The position numbers and the translations under genes were made by a program. Below are positions 16,573-25,843 of a DNA stretch of 64,000 bases, piece by piece. Under the pieces are notes generated by a model. That model saw nothing but the letters and a program-made list of their open reading frames with translations. It was not told the DNA's origin and did not search any database. The DNA comes from GCA-016699835 sp964543905. GTDB taxonomy: Bacteria; Planctomycetota; Phycisphaerae; Phycisphaerales; UBA1924. How positions within the stretch are numbered: the first letter of the stretch is position 1; each line of letters starts with the position of its first letter. The stretch lies in NCBI GenBank assembly GCA_964543905.1, contig CAZIZO010000005.1, positions 124,001-188,000 of the forward strand, given 5' to 3'.

Positions 16573-19008
16573 ATGATTCCTCACCGACTTCCTTATCGCC
16601 GCACATGCTGGTCGGCCTCAATCGCTTGCGCCCTCGTGAGTTCGTTGCCCGCCCTTCCCGCCTTGGCGCAGCCGAAGTACGACTACCCAAAGGCTCATAC
16701 CGTCGACCAGATCGACGAGTACCACGGCGTCAAGGTCGCCGACCCCTACCGCTGGCTGGAGAATCCCGACGCTCCCGAGTCCGTCGCCTGGATCGAGGCC
16801 CAGAACAAGATCACGCAGGCCTATCTCGGCGGCGTCGCCGAACGCTCCGCCATCCAGGCTCGCCTCACCAAACTCTGGGACTATGAGAAGTTCGGCATGC
16901 CCTTCAAGGAGGGTGGCAAGTACTTCTACTCCTACAACACAGGTCTCCAGGCGCAAAGCGTCTACTACGTCGCTGAGCATCTCGGTGGTGAGGGGAGGGT
17001 GCTGCTTGATCCCAACACCTTGAGCAAGGATGGCACGGTCGCCCTCGCCGGCATGGCCGTCAGCGATGATGGCAAGTATCTCGCCTACGGCATCGCCGAG
17101 GCCGGCAGCGATTGGAACACCTGGAAAGTCCGCGAGATCGCCACCGGAAAGGACACCTCCGACGAGGTGCGCTGGGCCAAGTTTTCCGGTGCGTCTTGGG
17201 CCAAGGACGGGAGTGGCTTCTTCTATTCCCGCTTCGACGAACCCAAGGAAGGGGACAAACTCCGCGGCAGCAACTTCTTCCACAAGTTGTACTTCCACAA
17301 ACTCGGCACCCCACAAAGCCAGGACATCCTCGTCTACAACGAGCCCAGCGACGAGAAGAAGGACTGGGGCTTCTATGGCAGCGTCACCGAGGACGGAGAG
17401 TACCTCGTCATCAATGTCAGCAAGGGCACCGATCCCAAAAACCGCTTCTACTACAAGAAGATCGGCACCTCACCGGACCTCAAGGCCCTCGGCGACGGCA
17501 CCGTCGTGAAACTCCTCGACGCTTTCGACGCGTCGTACAACTTCGTCGGCAACGACGGGCCGACCTTCTTCTTCCAAACCGATCTCAAGGCGCCCAAGAG
17601 CCGCCTCATCGCCATCAACATCAACCACCCGAACCCAGAAGACTGGAAGGAGATCGTCAAGGAGAGCGACGCGACCCTCACCGGCGTCGGACTCGTCGGG
17701 GACCTCTTCCACTGCACCTATCTCCGCGACGCCAAGAGCGAGATCAAGGTCTACGACCTCGCGGGCACGTTCGTCCGCGACGTCAAGTTGCCGACGATTG
17801 GAACGGCCGGCGGATTCGGCGGGAAGAAGCACGAAACCGAAACCTTCTACTCCTTTACCAGTTTCACCTATCCCCCCACCATCTACCGCTACGACACCAA
17901 GACGGGCGAGAGCACGATCTACAAGCAGGCCAAGGTTGATTTCAAGCCCGACGACTTCGAGACCAAGCAAGTCTTCTACACCAGCAAGGACGGCACCAAG
18001 GTCCCCATGTTCATCGTCCACAAAAAAGGCACGAAACTCGACGGCCGCAACCCCACCCTCCTCTACGGCTACGGCGGGTTCAACATCTCCATGACGCCCT
18101 CCTTCAGCGTCGGGAACCTCGTCTGGGTCGAAATGGGCGGGATCTACGCCGTCGCCTGCATGCGCGGCGGCGGTGAGTATGGCGAGGAGTGGCACCAGGC
18201 CGGCACCAAGACCCGCAAGCAGAACGTCTTCGATGATTTCATCGCCGGCGCCGAGTACCTCATCAAGGAAAAGTACACGACGAACAAGAAACTCGGCATC
18301 ATGGGCGGCAGCAACGGCGGCCTCCTTGTCGGCGCCTGCATGACCCAGCGCCCCGACCTCTTCGGCGCCTGCCTCCCCATCGTCGGCGTCCTGGACATGC
18401 TCCGCTTCCACAAGTTCACCATCGGGCACGCCTGGCGCAGCGATTACGGCGCGGCGGATGGCGAAGGCTCCACGCCCGAGCAGTTCAAGGCCCTGTACGC
18501 CTACTCGCCCCTGCACAACATCAAGAAGGGCACGTGCTACCCCCCCACCATGGTGATGACCGCCGACCACGACGATCGCGTCGTGCCTGCCCACTCCTTC
18601 AAGTTTGCCGCCGCACTCCAGGCCGCTCAGGGATGCGACAACCCCGCGCTCATCCGCATCGAAACGCGCGCGGGACACGGCGCGGGCAAGCCCACCGCCA
18701 AAGTCATTGAGGATGTCACGGATCGCTGGGCGTTCCTCGTCCGAGCGCTCGAGATGAAGCCTCAAGGCTTGGCGGCCCTGCCGGCCGAGAAGAAGATCAT
18801 CCTGAAGGTCGAAGGCATGACCTGCGAGATCTGCGTCGCCAAGGTCCATGAGGCGATCATGAGCGTCAAGGGCGTCGCCGCCGCCGACGTCTCGCTCCAG
18901 GACCACAAAGCCACCGTGACGCTGGCGGAACACAACCCGGCGAAGGTCGAGGACCTCATCGCCGCCATCGCCAAAGCCGAAAAGAAGGCCTCATTGGTGA
19001 GTCGTTAG
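16573..19008 (+). CDS. Prolyl oligopeptidase (S9A) with C-terminal heavy-metal-associated domain
   Basis: An 811-residue exported serine peptidase that would cut short peptides after proline. The signal peptide spans residues ~1-33 (PALPALAQ). The N-terminal domain (YPKAHTVDQIDEYHGVKVAD, PYRWLEN) and seven-bladed propeller precede an alpha/beta-hydrolase domain with catalytic Ser580 in GGSNGG, Asp in TADHDDRVVP (~668) and His702 in AGHGAGKP. Residues ~740-811 form a complete HMA domain with GMTCEIC (Cys751, Cys754), as in copper chaperones and P-type ATPases. Family members normally end just after the catalytic domain, so this extension is atypical. The start at 16573 puts the signal peptide at the N-terminus; an open frame extends upstream to 16306 but lacks sense. 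Confidence 0.88.
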   Translation: MIPHRLPYRRTCWSASIACALVSSLPALPALAQPKYDYPKAHTVDQIDEYHGVKVADPYRWLENPDAPESVAWIEAQNKITQAYLGGVAERSAIQARLTKLWDYEKFGMPFKEGGKYFYSYNTGLQAQSVYYVAEHLGGEGRVLLDPNTLSKDGTVALAGMAVSDDGKYLAYGIAEAGSDWNTWKVREIATGKDTSDEVRWAKFSGASWAKDGSGFFYSRFDEPKEGDKLRGSNFFHKLYFHKLGTPQSQDILVYNEPSDEKKDWGFYGSVTEDGEYLVINVSKGTDPKNRFYYKKIGTSPDLKALGDGTVVKLLDAFDASYNFVGNDGPTFFFQTDLKAPKSRLIAININHPNPEDWKEIVKESDATLTGVGLVGDLFHCTYLRDAKSEIKVYDLAGTFVRDVKLPTIGTAGGFGGKKHETETFYSFTSFTYPPTIYRYDTKTGESTIYKQAKVDFKPDDFETKQVFYTSKDGTKVPMFIVHKKGTKLDGRNPTLLYGYGGFNISMTPSFSVGNLVWVEMGGIYAVACMRGGGEYGEEWHQAGTKTRKQNVFDDFIAGAEYLIKEKYTTNKKLGIMGGSNGGLLVGACMTQRPDLFGACLPIVGVLDMLRFHKFTIGHAWRSDYGAADGEGSTPEQFKALYAYSPLHNIKKGTCYPPTMVMTADHDDRVVPAHSFKFAAALQAAQGCDNPALIRIETRAGHGAGKPTAKVIEDVTDRWAFLVRALEMKPQGLAALPAEKKIILKVEGMTCEICVAKVHEAIMSVKGVAAADVSLQDHKATVTLAEHNPAKVEDLIAAIAKAEKKASLVSR

Positions 19009-19031
19009 TCATTTAGTACATGCACGAGCAC

Positions 19032-19066
19032 CGCCCCGGAACACGCTCCCGGGGCGTTTTCATTTT
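19032..19066 (+). terminator. Rho-independent terminator
   Basis: An 8-bp stem (cgccccgg 19032-19039, ccggggcg 19049-19056) with a 9-nt loop, followed by ttttcatttt. It lies 23 bp past the peptidase stop. Confidence 0.85.
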
Positions 19067-19248
19067 CATGTCGCCCGCAAACACCCATGCGAACTACCGT
19101 CCGACGCGAATTGTTTTGAGACCAGCCCGTGAAACCCCCTTGTGCAAACAACGGTTGGTGTGTAGTCTACAAGACGTACGTGGGTGGTCGTGGTCAGTGG
19201 GAAGGGCGACGCTCGTCGCTCACGATCCGGTTTACAAGGAGCCTCGCT

Positions 19249-20634
19249 ATGTTGAATCGTCGTTCGTCCACGCTCGTCATTGGTTGCCTGCTCACCGCCT
19301 GCGGGAGCGTGTTGGCTCAGCCCTCCGCCGACGTAACGTATCAAAATCTGACCGACGTGGGCACCTACGGGCCCGAGACGATCAGCGGCTCGGTCACCTA
19401 CGCCTACATCTTCGGCACCGCGACCTGCAACATCGGCAATCGCAACCTCAACTGGGGCAACGCGACCCAGGGCTCACCCATCGTCTTCTTCAACATGTTC
19501 CGCTACTTCGACGGTCGCCTGCAGCAGATCGGCGCGGGCTGGGGCAAGACCGCCTGCTGCGCCGCCGCGGGCTCCGGCTGCGGCACGTGCAACGGCGCGG
19601 GCGGATCGGTGTTGGGCGCCGGTTGCCTCGATGTCTATGGCGCAGGCTGGAACGCCCAGCAGAGCCGCCTCGGGCCTCGCTCCAACGTCAACCCATGGTC
19701 CGGGCAGCAGGCCGTCGCTCCCTCCTATTCCGGCTCCAGCCCCACCGCTCGCCGGTGCACCGTCAAGCGCGAGGACATGGACCCGACCCGCTATCCCGGC
19801 GCCATCTTCTTCGGCGACGGCGTCTACGTTGCCAACGACGAGGTCGATCCCACCAAGCGCATGAACAATGCTTCCTATCGCCGCGTCAACATCTCCACCA
19901 GCACCTACAGCGCCGACTTCTCGGGCGCTCCCGCCACCGTCCAACACCAACCCGCCATCATGGCCTGGCGAGCCCTAGACCCCAACGTCATCATCACCAC
20001 CGTCGATGCTCCCGACGACGGTCGCTTCTACGTCGCCAGCAAGGCCACCGATCTCGGCAATGGTCAATGGCGCTACGACTATGCCGTCTACAACCTCAAC
20101 TCCCACAACGGCGCCATGTCCTTCTCCGTCCCGCTCCCCACCGGCGCCCGCACCTCCGTCGTCACCTTCACCGACGTCGCCGTCCTCGGCGAGCCTTGGA
20201 GCACCACCGACTGGGCGAGCGCACGCACCTCATGTGCCCTCACCTGGAGCACCGAGTCCTTCACGCAAAACCAGAACGCCAACGCCCTTCGCTTCGCCTC
20301 CATGTACAACTTCTGGTTCAACTCCAACGCCGCCCCGGCGCCCAACGGCCATGTCCAGATCGGCCTCTTCCGCTCCGGCGGCTCCATCACCGCCTCCGGG
20401 CTCATCGTCCCTGGCCGTGCCCCATGCATCGCCGACGTGGACAACGGCAACGCCACGGGCATCCCCGACGGCGGCGTCACCATCGACGACCTCCTCTTCT
20501 TCCTCACCCAGTTCGAGAACGGCTCCGCCTGCGTCGCCGACGTCGACAACGGCTCCGCCTCCGGCACGCCCGACGGCGGCGTCACCATCGACGATCTCCT
20601 CTACTACCTCGACCGCTTCGGCGCCGGTTGCTGA
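19249..20634 (+). CDS. Secreted protein with GC-type dockerin tail
   Basis: A 461-residue exported protein of unknown function. The signal peptide is MLNRRSST plus a hydrophobic core ending VLAQ (residues 1-23). The start ATG is preceded by aaggag 7 nt upstream. The ~370-residue body is rich in Tyr, Asn, Gly and Cys and contains a Cys cluster (KTACCAAAGSGCGTCNG), suggesting a disulphide-linked extracellular fold; no enzyme motif is seen. The C-terminal ~65 residues are two calcium-loop-type repeats (DVDNGNATGIPDGG, then TIDDLLFFL; and a second copy) ending FGAGC. A strong terminator follows, so it is a single-gene unit. Confidence 0.75.
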   Translation: MLNRRSSTLVIGCLLTACGSVLAQPSADVTYQNLTDVGTYGPETISGSVTYAYIFGTATCNIGNRNLNWGNATQGSPIVFFNMFRYFDGRLQQIGAGWGKTACCAAAGSGCGTCNGAGGSVLGAGCLDVYGAGWNAQQSRLGPRSNVNPWSGQQAVAPSYSGSSPTARRCTVKREDMDPTRYPGAIFFGDGVYVANDEVDPTKRMNNASYRRVNISTSTYSADFSGAPATVQHQPAIMAWRALDPNVIITTVDAPDDGRFYVASKATDLGNGQWRYDYAVYNLNSHNGAMSFSVPLPTGARTSVVTFTDVAVLGEPWSTTDWASARTSCALTWSTESFTQNQNANALRFASMYNFWFNSNAAPAPNGHVQIGLFRSGGSITASGLIVPGRAPCIADVDNGNATGIPDGGVTIDDLLFFLTQFENGSACVADVDNGSASGTPDGGVTIDDLLYYLDRFGAGC

Positions 20635-20664
20635 TTCCCCTCCTCGCCTCCTCCTCCATCATCG

Positions 20665-20707
20665 CTCGCGTGCCCGGCTCCTCGCCCCGCACGCGAGTTT
20701 TCTTTTC
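20665..20707 (+). terminator. Rho-independent terminator
   Basis: A 9-bp perfect stem (ctcgcgtgc 20665-20673, gcacgcgag 20689-20697) followed by ttttcttttc. Confidence 0.85.
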
Positions 20708-20759
20708 ACACGCCTCACTCCCCACCCCAACCTCGGATCGCTCCGGGTACTATCCGCCC

Positions 20760-21443
20760 ATGGGTTTCAACTGGTGGGTCACGACGCAATACGAGGTCGG
20801 CGGCATCGTCGCCGTCGGGTCCATCGTCTTCTGGGTTCTCTTCTCCATCACGATGCATGAACTCTCCCACGGATGGGCCGCCATCCGCCAGGGAGACGAC
20901 ACCCCCATCGTCTCTGGGCACATGACCTGGAATCCGCTCGTCCACATGGGCACCCTCAGCCTCATCATGTTCGCGCTGCTTGGATTCTGCTGGGGCGCCA
21001 TGCCCGTCAACCCCAGCCGTTTCCGCTCTCGACGGGGCGAAGCCATCGTCGCCGCCTCCGGCCCAGCGATGAACCTCGCCATCGCCGTCGCCACGTGCGT
21101 CTTCCTCGTCGCCTGGGTGCGGCTCGCCCACGGGCATGTGGCGCCCCACGTCTTCGACAACGTGCTCGAGTTCTGCTCCCGCGGCATCGGGCTCAACCTC
21201 TTCCTCCTCCTCTTCAACCTCATCCCGCTCCCACCGCTCGACGGGTCTCGCATCCTCGGTGATTTCTGGCCCAGATATTGGCAGATCCTCTCGAATGAGC
21301 GTGCCGCCTTCGTCGCCATCATCGTCATCATCCTTGCCTTCCAGCACATCGGAGGCACCGTCTTCCAAGCCGCCAATACCCTCGCCGCCTTGATGCTCCA
21401 CGCGATGTTCTCGCTCACCGGCGGCCTGCCCAACCTCCCCTGA
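20760..21443 (+). CDS. Site-2 protease family (M50) membrane metalloprotease
   Basis: A 227-residue polytopic membrane protein of the M50B subgroup, which cuts transmembrane segments or acts as a housekeeping intramembrane protease. The zinc motif HELSH lies in the first/second membrane segment (FSITMHELSHGWAA, residues ~33-44). The third ligand is the Asp of LPPLDGSRIL near residue 160. About five hydrophobic helices are visible. There is no PDZ or CBS domain, so this is the minimal form. The start at 20760 is just before the first helix. It converges on the agmatinase-type gene across 75 bp. Confidence 0.87.
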   Translation: MGFNWWVTTQYEVGGIVAVGSIVFWVLFSITMHELSHGWAAIRQGDDTPIVSGHMTWNPLVHMGTLSLIMFALLGFCWGAMPVNPSRFRSRRGEAIVAASGPAMNLAIAVATCVFLVAWVRLAHGHVAPHVFDNVLEFCSRGIGLNLFLLLFNLIPLPPLDGSRILGDFWPRYWQILSNERAAFVAIIVIILAFQHIGGTVFQAANTLAALMLHAMFSLTGGLPNLP

Positions 21444-21518
21444 AGGGTCCGCACGGGTCCACGCCAACGCCGCACGGACCCTCGCCCGCGCTCGCCTCGC
21501 CTGCGCACACCGCACAGA

Positions 21519-22535
21519 TCACACCGACGCGATCCCGCACAACTTGTACAGAATCCGCGCCCCCACGTTCGCGTCCCATTCGCTCTTCCCGCCCGGCGAG
21601 ACTTCCACAAGGTCGAATCCGATCACCTTGCGCCCCGAGAGCCGAAGGGTGTCCAGAAGGTGCACCGCCTGATTGAAACTCAACCCTCCCGGCACCGGGG
21701 TCCCCGTGTGCGGACACAGCGACGGGTCCAGCCCGTCGATATCGAACGACACGTACACCTTCTCCGGCAGCGCTTCCACCGCGCCGCGGCACAACTCGCT
21801 GAACCTCGCCCCGTCGTCCAGCCTCGCCGACCACTGATCGTCCAAGTGCGTCACGATCCGCCGCCCCTGCGCCGCCGCAAACTTCACTTCCCCTTCGCCG
21901 AAATCCCGGATCCCCACCTGCACCAACTTCGTCACCTTCGCCAGTTTGCTCATGACGTTGTGCATGATCGACGCGTGCGACCACTGAAAACCCTCGAACG
22001 CGTCACGGAGGTCCATGTGCGCGTCGATCTGCAGAATCCCGATCTCGCCCATCGCCTCCGCGCACGCCCGGATCGCCCCGAACGACATCGCGTGCTCGCC
22101 CCCCACCAACCCGGGCACTCGCCCTTCCGCCAGCACCTTCGCCGTCTCGTCGTGCACGATCGTGTTCACGCTCTCGCAGATCGCGTTGACCTTGGCGGCG
22201 GCCGCCTGCAGTTTCTTCGTGCTCGCACCGCCCGCCTTGATGATGGGCTTGCCCAGTTCCGTTGCATCCTCATTCAACTTGCGAATCCGCTTCTTCTCCG
22301 CCTCCATGAAGATCCCACGCTCGTACACCCGCCCAAATCGGACGTCGTACAGGTCCACTTGCGCCGACGCATCTCGGATCGCCTCGGGCCCGTCCGCCGT
22401 GCCCTTGCCGTAACTCGTCGTGGCATCAAAGGGCACGGGCGTGAGCACGATCCTCGCCTGCTCACGCGTGGACGAAAGACCGAAAATGCCGCTGCCGGGC
22501 TGTGCCGCCGCGTCTGGATCAAAGACCTGCGCCAT
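21519..22535 (-). CDS. speB: Agmatinase-type ureohydrolase
   Basis: A 338-residue enzyme of the arginase/agmatinase family that hydrolyses a guanidino compound to urea and an amine using a di-manganese site. The metal ligands are all visible: LVGGEHAMSFG, ILQIDAHMDLRD and FDIDGLDPSLCPHTGTPVPG. The last motif, including GTPVPGG, favours agmatinase over arginase, but guanidinobutyrase or related activity is possible. An insertion around residues 80-125 (a Lys/Ala-rich helix) makes it longer than typical agmatinases (~300 aa). Agmatinase produces putrescine, so a link to polyamine metabolism is plausible. It is divergent from the EVE gene. Confidence 0.85.
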   Translation of the reverse strand: MAQVFDPDAAAQPGSGIFGLSSTREQARIVLTPVPFDATTSYGKGTADGPEAIRDASAQVDLYDVRFGRVYERGIFMEAEKKRIRKLNEDATELGKPIIKAGGASTKKLQAAAAKVNAICESVNTIVHDETAKVLAEGRVPGLVGGEHAMSFGAIRACAEAMGEIGILQIDAHMDLRDAFEGFQWSHASIMHNVMSKLAKVTKLVQVGIRDFGEGEVKFAAAQGRRIVTHLDDQWSARLDDGARFSELCRGAVEALPEKVYVSFDIDGLDPSLCPHTGTPVPGGLSFNQAVHLLDTLRLSGRKVIGFDLVEVSPGGKSEWDANVGARILYKLCGIASV

Positions 22536-22596
22536 ACCTGCTTCTCCTTAGTCCGCATCACGTTCGGGCAGCACAGTAGCGCGCGTACGCTCCCCT

Positions 22597-23022
22597 ATGC
22601 CGACCTTCCTTCTCAAGACCGAGCCCGGCGAATACTCCTTCGCCGATCTCCAACGCGACGGCACCACGATCTGGTCGGGCGTCTCCAACCCGGCCGCCCT
22701 CCTCGCGCTCCGCAGCATGCGCAAGGGCGACCAGGCGCTGATCTATCACACGGGCGCCGAGAAGGCCATCGTCGGCCTCGCGAAGGTCGCCTCCAACCCC
22801 ATGGAAGACCCCGCCAAGCCGGGACAAACACCCACCGGCGAACCCAAGTTCGCGGTCGTCAAGATCAAGCCGCTCCGCCCCGCCCAAAGCCCCGTCACGC
22901 TCGCTCAACTCAAATCCGATGCCCGATTCAAGTCGTTCCAACTCGTCACGCACCCTCGATTGAGCGTCATGCCCGTGCCCCCCGCGATCGACGCCTCGCT
23001 ACGCGCTCTGACCGGACTCTAG
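22597..23022 (+). CDS. EVE domain protein
   Basis: A 141-residue protein consisting of a single EVE domain, a PUA-like fold thought to bind modified nucleobases in DNA or RNA. The family pattern is clear: FLLKTEPGEYSFADL, IWSGVSNPAALLALRSMRKG, ALIYHTGAEKAIVGLAKV, and HPRLSVMPV near the end. Length is normal for stand-alone EVE proteins. It is separated from the kynurenine fusion gene by only 3 bp, so they may be co-transcribed, though there is no known functional link. Confidence 0.87.
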   Translation: MPTFLLKTEPGEYSFADLQRDGTTIWSGVSNPAALLALRSMRKGDQALIYHTGAEKAIVGLAKVASNPMEDPAKPGQTPTGEPKFAVVKIKPLRPAQSPVTLAQLKSDARFKSFQLVTHPRLSVMPVPPAIDASLRALTGL

Positions 23023-23025
23023 CCC

Positions 23026-25437
23026 ATGCGCCACACTCCTCCTCGTCGCGTGATTGTCGTCGGCGCGGGGCTCGCCGGCTCCCTCGCCGCCGTCGCCTTC
23101 GCCCGCCTGGGAGACCGCGTCGCCGTCTACGAGCGCCGATCCGACCCGCGTGCCAAGGGCTATATCGGCGGCCGATCCATCAACCTCGCCGTCTCCGCCC
23201 GCGGCATCGCGGGCCTCGCCCACGTGGATCTCGACAAGGAGATCCTCGCCGGCGAAGCCATCGCCATGCCGGGTCGCATGATCCACACCAAGGCCGGCGA
23301 GACCCACTTCCAACCCTACAGCGCCAACCCCTCCGACGCCATCCACTCCTTCTCCCGCGGCGGGCTCAACCTCGCCCTCATCCATGCCGCCGCACGCGAG
23401 CCCAACGTCTCCCTCTTCTTCGACCACCCGTGCCTCGATGTCGACTTCGCCGCCCCTGCCGCGACCTTCCAATCGCCCACCGGAACCACCCGCGTCACCG
23501 CGGACCTCATCGTCGGCACCGACGGTGCCTACTCCGCCGTCCGCCTCGCGATGCAAAGGACCGACCGCTTCGAATATTCCCAAAACTATCTGGGACACGG
23601 CTACAAGGAACTCCACATCCCTTCCCGCGACGACACGTTCCAAATGGAACCCCACGCCCTCCACATCTGGCCCCGTGGCGCCGCGATGATGATCGCCCTC
23701 CCAAACCGTGACCAGACCTTCACCAACACCCTCTTCTGGCCCTGGGAAGGCGATCACTCCTTCGCGTCGCTCGAGGGCGACCTCGCCGAACGCCGCAAAC
23801 GAGATCGAAGCGCCGCCCCCACCGCCGGGGAGCGCGATCGTGTCGCGGCCTTCTTTGGCGAGCACTACCCCGACGCCGTTCCCATCATGCCCACGCTCGT
23901 GGACGATTTCTTCAACAATCCGACGAGTTCGCTCGTCACCATCCGCTGCTGGCCTTGGCAGCGCGAGGGCAAGGTCGTCCTCCTGGGCGATGCGGCGCAC
24001 GCCATCGTCCCCTTCTTCGGGCAAGGCATGAACGCCGCGTTCGAGGATGTCGTCTCCCTTTCCACGCTCCTCGCCTCCAGCACCGACCAGCGCTCCGCCC
24101 TTGAACAGTTCGAGCGCGAGCGCAAGCCCAATGCCGACGCGATCGCCGACATGGCCCTCGAGAACTTTGTCGAGATGCGCGACCTTTCGGGCCGACCCGA
24201 GTTTCAACTGAAAAAGAAGTACGAGCAGACCATCCACGCCGCCTTCCCCGATCGCGTCTCGCCACGTTACAACCTCGTCAGTTTCTCCACCGTCCCCTAC
24301 GTCGCAGCCCGCCAACGCGGCGAACACCTCGACGCCCTCATCGCCCGCGTGCAGCGCCGCATGCCACAGGGACTTGGTCCAGATTCCCCCGCATGGGGAG
24401 ACGCCGTCCGTCGTCTCGCGAGAGAGGAACTCGATCAACCCACGCCACCCGAGGCGATCCGACTCCTCGACCGTGAACGCGAGCACGCGTGGATCGACAT
24501 CTCCCCGCCGCTCTCGCCCACCATCAACGTCTGGCCCGGTGACACGCCCTTTTCCCGCGAAGTCCTCTGCGACATCAAGCAGGGCTCCAACATCACCCTC
24601 TCGGCGCTTCGAAGCACCGTACACCTGGGCGCCCACGCCGACGGCGCCAATCACTACGCTCTCGACGCCAAGCCCATCGACGAGATGCCCATCGATCGGT
24701 ACATCGGCCTCTGCCGCGTGGTCGACGTGCTCGTGAAGCGAGGCGAGCGCGTGCACCCAGACCAGGTCCTGGGCGGCCTCGAGCAGATCCGCGAGTCACG
24801 CGTCCTCGTACGCACGGGCACCTTCCCCAACTTCGAGAACTGGAATCCGGACTTCGCCGCACTCAGCGTTGAACTCGTCGACGCCCTCGCCGCGCGGGGC
24901 GTAACCACCATCGGCATCGACACCCCCAGCGTCGACCTGCAGAACTCCAAGGACCTCCCCGCCCACCTCGCCATCCTCAAGCACGACATCGCTATCCTCG
25001 AAGGGCTCGCGCTCGGCGGCATCGCGAATGGACTGTACGAGTTGTACGCCACACCTCTCCGTCTCGTCGGCTTCGACGCCAGCCCCGTCCGCGCACTCCT
25101 TCGACGGGTACCCGGGCAAAGCACCCTTGTCCCACTCAGTCGCCACGCGGGTACCGGACGCCTCGTCGCCTTCTCAGTCGCCGACCCCTTCGCCTGGTTC
25201 GACGCCGTGCGTCACATCCTCAAACGCCGCTTCGGTCCTCACATCACGCGAGACTGGACCGAGCCCGTCCTGCGCGAAGATGCGATCGTCGCCGTTGAAT
25301 CACCGCACGCCTCGCTCACCCTGCACGTCAACAACTGGATCGCCGAACTGTCCGCCGAGAACGAAGAGAGCGACGCCCTCGTGCACGCCCTCGCACGCGA
25401 GGCCGCGGCCCTGCTCACACCGTCGCAATCACCTTGA
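23026..25437 (+). CDS. Kynurenine 3-monooxygenase - kynurenine formamidase fusion
   Basis: An 803-residue bifunctional-looking protein of tryptophan catabolism. Residues ~7-460 match FAD-dependent kynurenine 3-monooxygenase: VIVVGAGLAGSLAAVAFARL, GRSINLAVSARG, HGYKELHIP, LHIWPRGAAMMIALPN, and LLGDAAHAIVPFFGQGMNAA. Residues ~485-697 match cyclase-type kynurenine formamidase (KynB): WIDISPPLSPTINVWPGDTP, the metal motif HLGAHADGANH (His533, His537, Asp539), and ASPVRALLRRVPG at the domain end. Residues ~700-803 form an extra domain I do not recognise. Linking the two steps would channel N-formylkynurenine to 3-hydroxykynurenine. The 3' end overlaps the convergent RidA gene by 23 bp. Confidence 0.85.
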   Translation: MRHTPPRRVIVVGAGLAGSLAAVAFARLGDRVAVYERRSDPRAKGYIGGRSINLAVSARGIAGLAHVDLDKEILAGEAIAMPGRMIHTKAGETHFQPYSANPSDAIHSFSRGGLNLALIHAAAREPNVSLFFDHPCLDVDFAAPAATFQSPTGTTRVTADLIVGTDGAYSAVRLAMQRTDRFEYSQNYLGHGYKELHIPSRDDTFQMEPHALHIWPRGAAMMIALPNRDQTFTNTLFWPWEGDHSFASLEGDLAERRKRDRSAAPTAGERDRVAAFFGEHYPDAVPIMPTLVDDFFNNPTSSLVTIRCWPWQREGKVVLLGDAAHAIVPFFGQGMNAAFEDVVSLSTLLASSTDQRSALEQFERERKPNADAIADMALENFVEMRDLSGRPEFQLKKKYEQTIHAAFPDRVSPRYNLVSFSTVPYVAARQRGEHLDALIARVQRRMPQGLGPDSPAWGDAVRRLAREELDQPTPPEAIRLLDREREHAWIDISPPLSPTINVWPGDTPFSREVLCDIKQGSNITLSALRSTVHLGAHADGANHYALDAKPIDEMPIDRYIGLCRVVDVLVKRGERVHPDQVLGGLEQIRESRVLVRTGTFPNFENWNPDFAALSVELVDALAARGVTTIGIDTPSVDLQNSKDLPAHLAILKHDIAILEGLALGGIANGLYELYATPLRLVGFDASPVRALLRRVPGQSTLVPLSRHAGTGRLVAFSVADPFAWFDAVRHILKRRFGPHITRDWTEPVLREDAIVAVESPHASLTLHVNNWIAELSAENEESDALVHALAREAAALLTPSQSP

Positions 25438-25843
25438 TCTCAAAGTGGATCGGCGTGTTCCCCCCCGTCGGCAAGGCCGAGATCTCGATCGTCGTCCGTG
25501 TCGGCTGGTTCGGTCCGGGCGGAAAATACTCGCCGTACACGCGGTTGTACGTCGCCCAGTCCCGCTTCATGTTCGTCAGGAACACGTGCACATCCACGAT
25601 TTGCTCCCACGAACTCCCGGCCTCTTCCAGGATCGTCCGCACGTTCGCAAAGCACGAACGCATCTCCGCCTCGAAGTCGTAATCTACCAGGTTCCCCGCG
25701 GCATCCACCGTGGATCCCGGGATCACCTTGCTCCCACGCGCACGCGGGCCAACGCCCGACAGAAACAGCATGTTACCCACACGCCGAGCGTGCGGATAGG
25801 GGCCGACAGGCTCGGCGGCTCTCTCACTTCGTATTGTGCTCAC
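25415..25843 (-). CDS. RidA family protein, probable 2-aminomuconate deaminase
   Basis: A 142-residue RidA/YjgF-type protein. The core reads VGPYPHARRVGNMLFLSGVG, then MRSCFANVRTILEEAGSSWE and VFLTNMKRDWATYNRVYGEYF, with a final PIHFEIKVIATV. Its place after an ALDH8-type dehydrogenase, and opposite a kynurenine monooxygenase/formamidase gene, suggests the specialised RidA subgroup that deaminates 2-aminomuconate rather than the general enamine deaminase. The GTG start at 25843 overlaps the dehydrogenase stop (GTGA), implying translational coupling. Longer in-frame starts would run into the dehydrogenase gene. Confidence 0.8.
   Translation of the reverse strand: MSTIRSERAAEPVGPYPHARRVGNMLFLSGVGPRARGSKVIPGSTVDAAGNLVDYDFEAEMRSCFANVRTILEEAGSSWEQIVDVHVFLTNMKRDWATYNRVYGEYFPPGPNQPTRTTIEISALPTGGNTPIHFEIKVIATV

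Noticed and set aside
17470..18933. Minus-strand open frame of 487 codons opposite the prolyl oligopeptidase
   Set aside because: Val/Glu/Asp-rich antisense shadow. The plus strand has an intact catalytic triad.
21444..21482. Hairpin agggtccg/cggaccct between the site-2 protease and agmatinase genes as a bidirectional terminator
   Set aside because: The loop is 23 nt and neither side has a T-tract, so I do not list it as a feature.
22999..24756. Minus-strand open frame of 585 codons opposite the kynurenine fusion gene
   Set aside because: Gly/Val/Glu/Asp-rich with no recognisable motif; explained by codon bias of the plus-strand gene.
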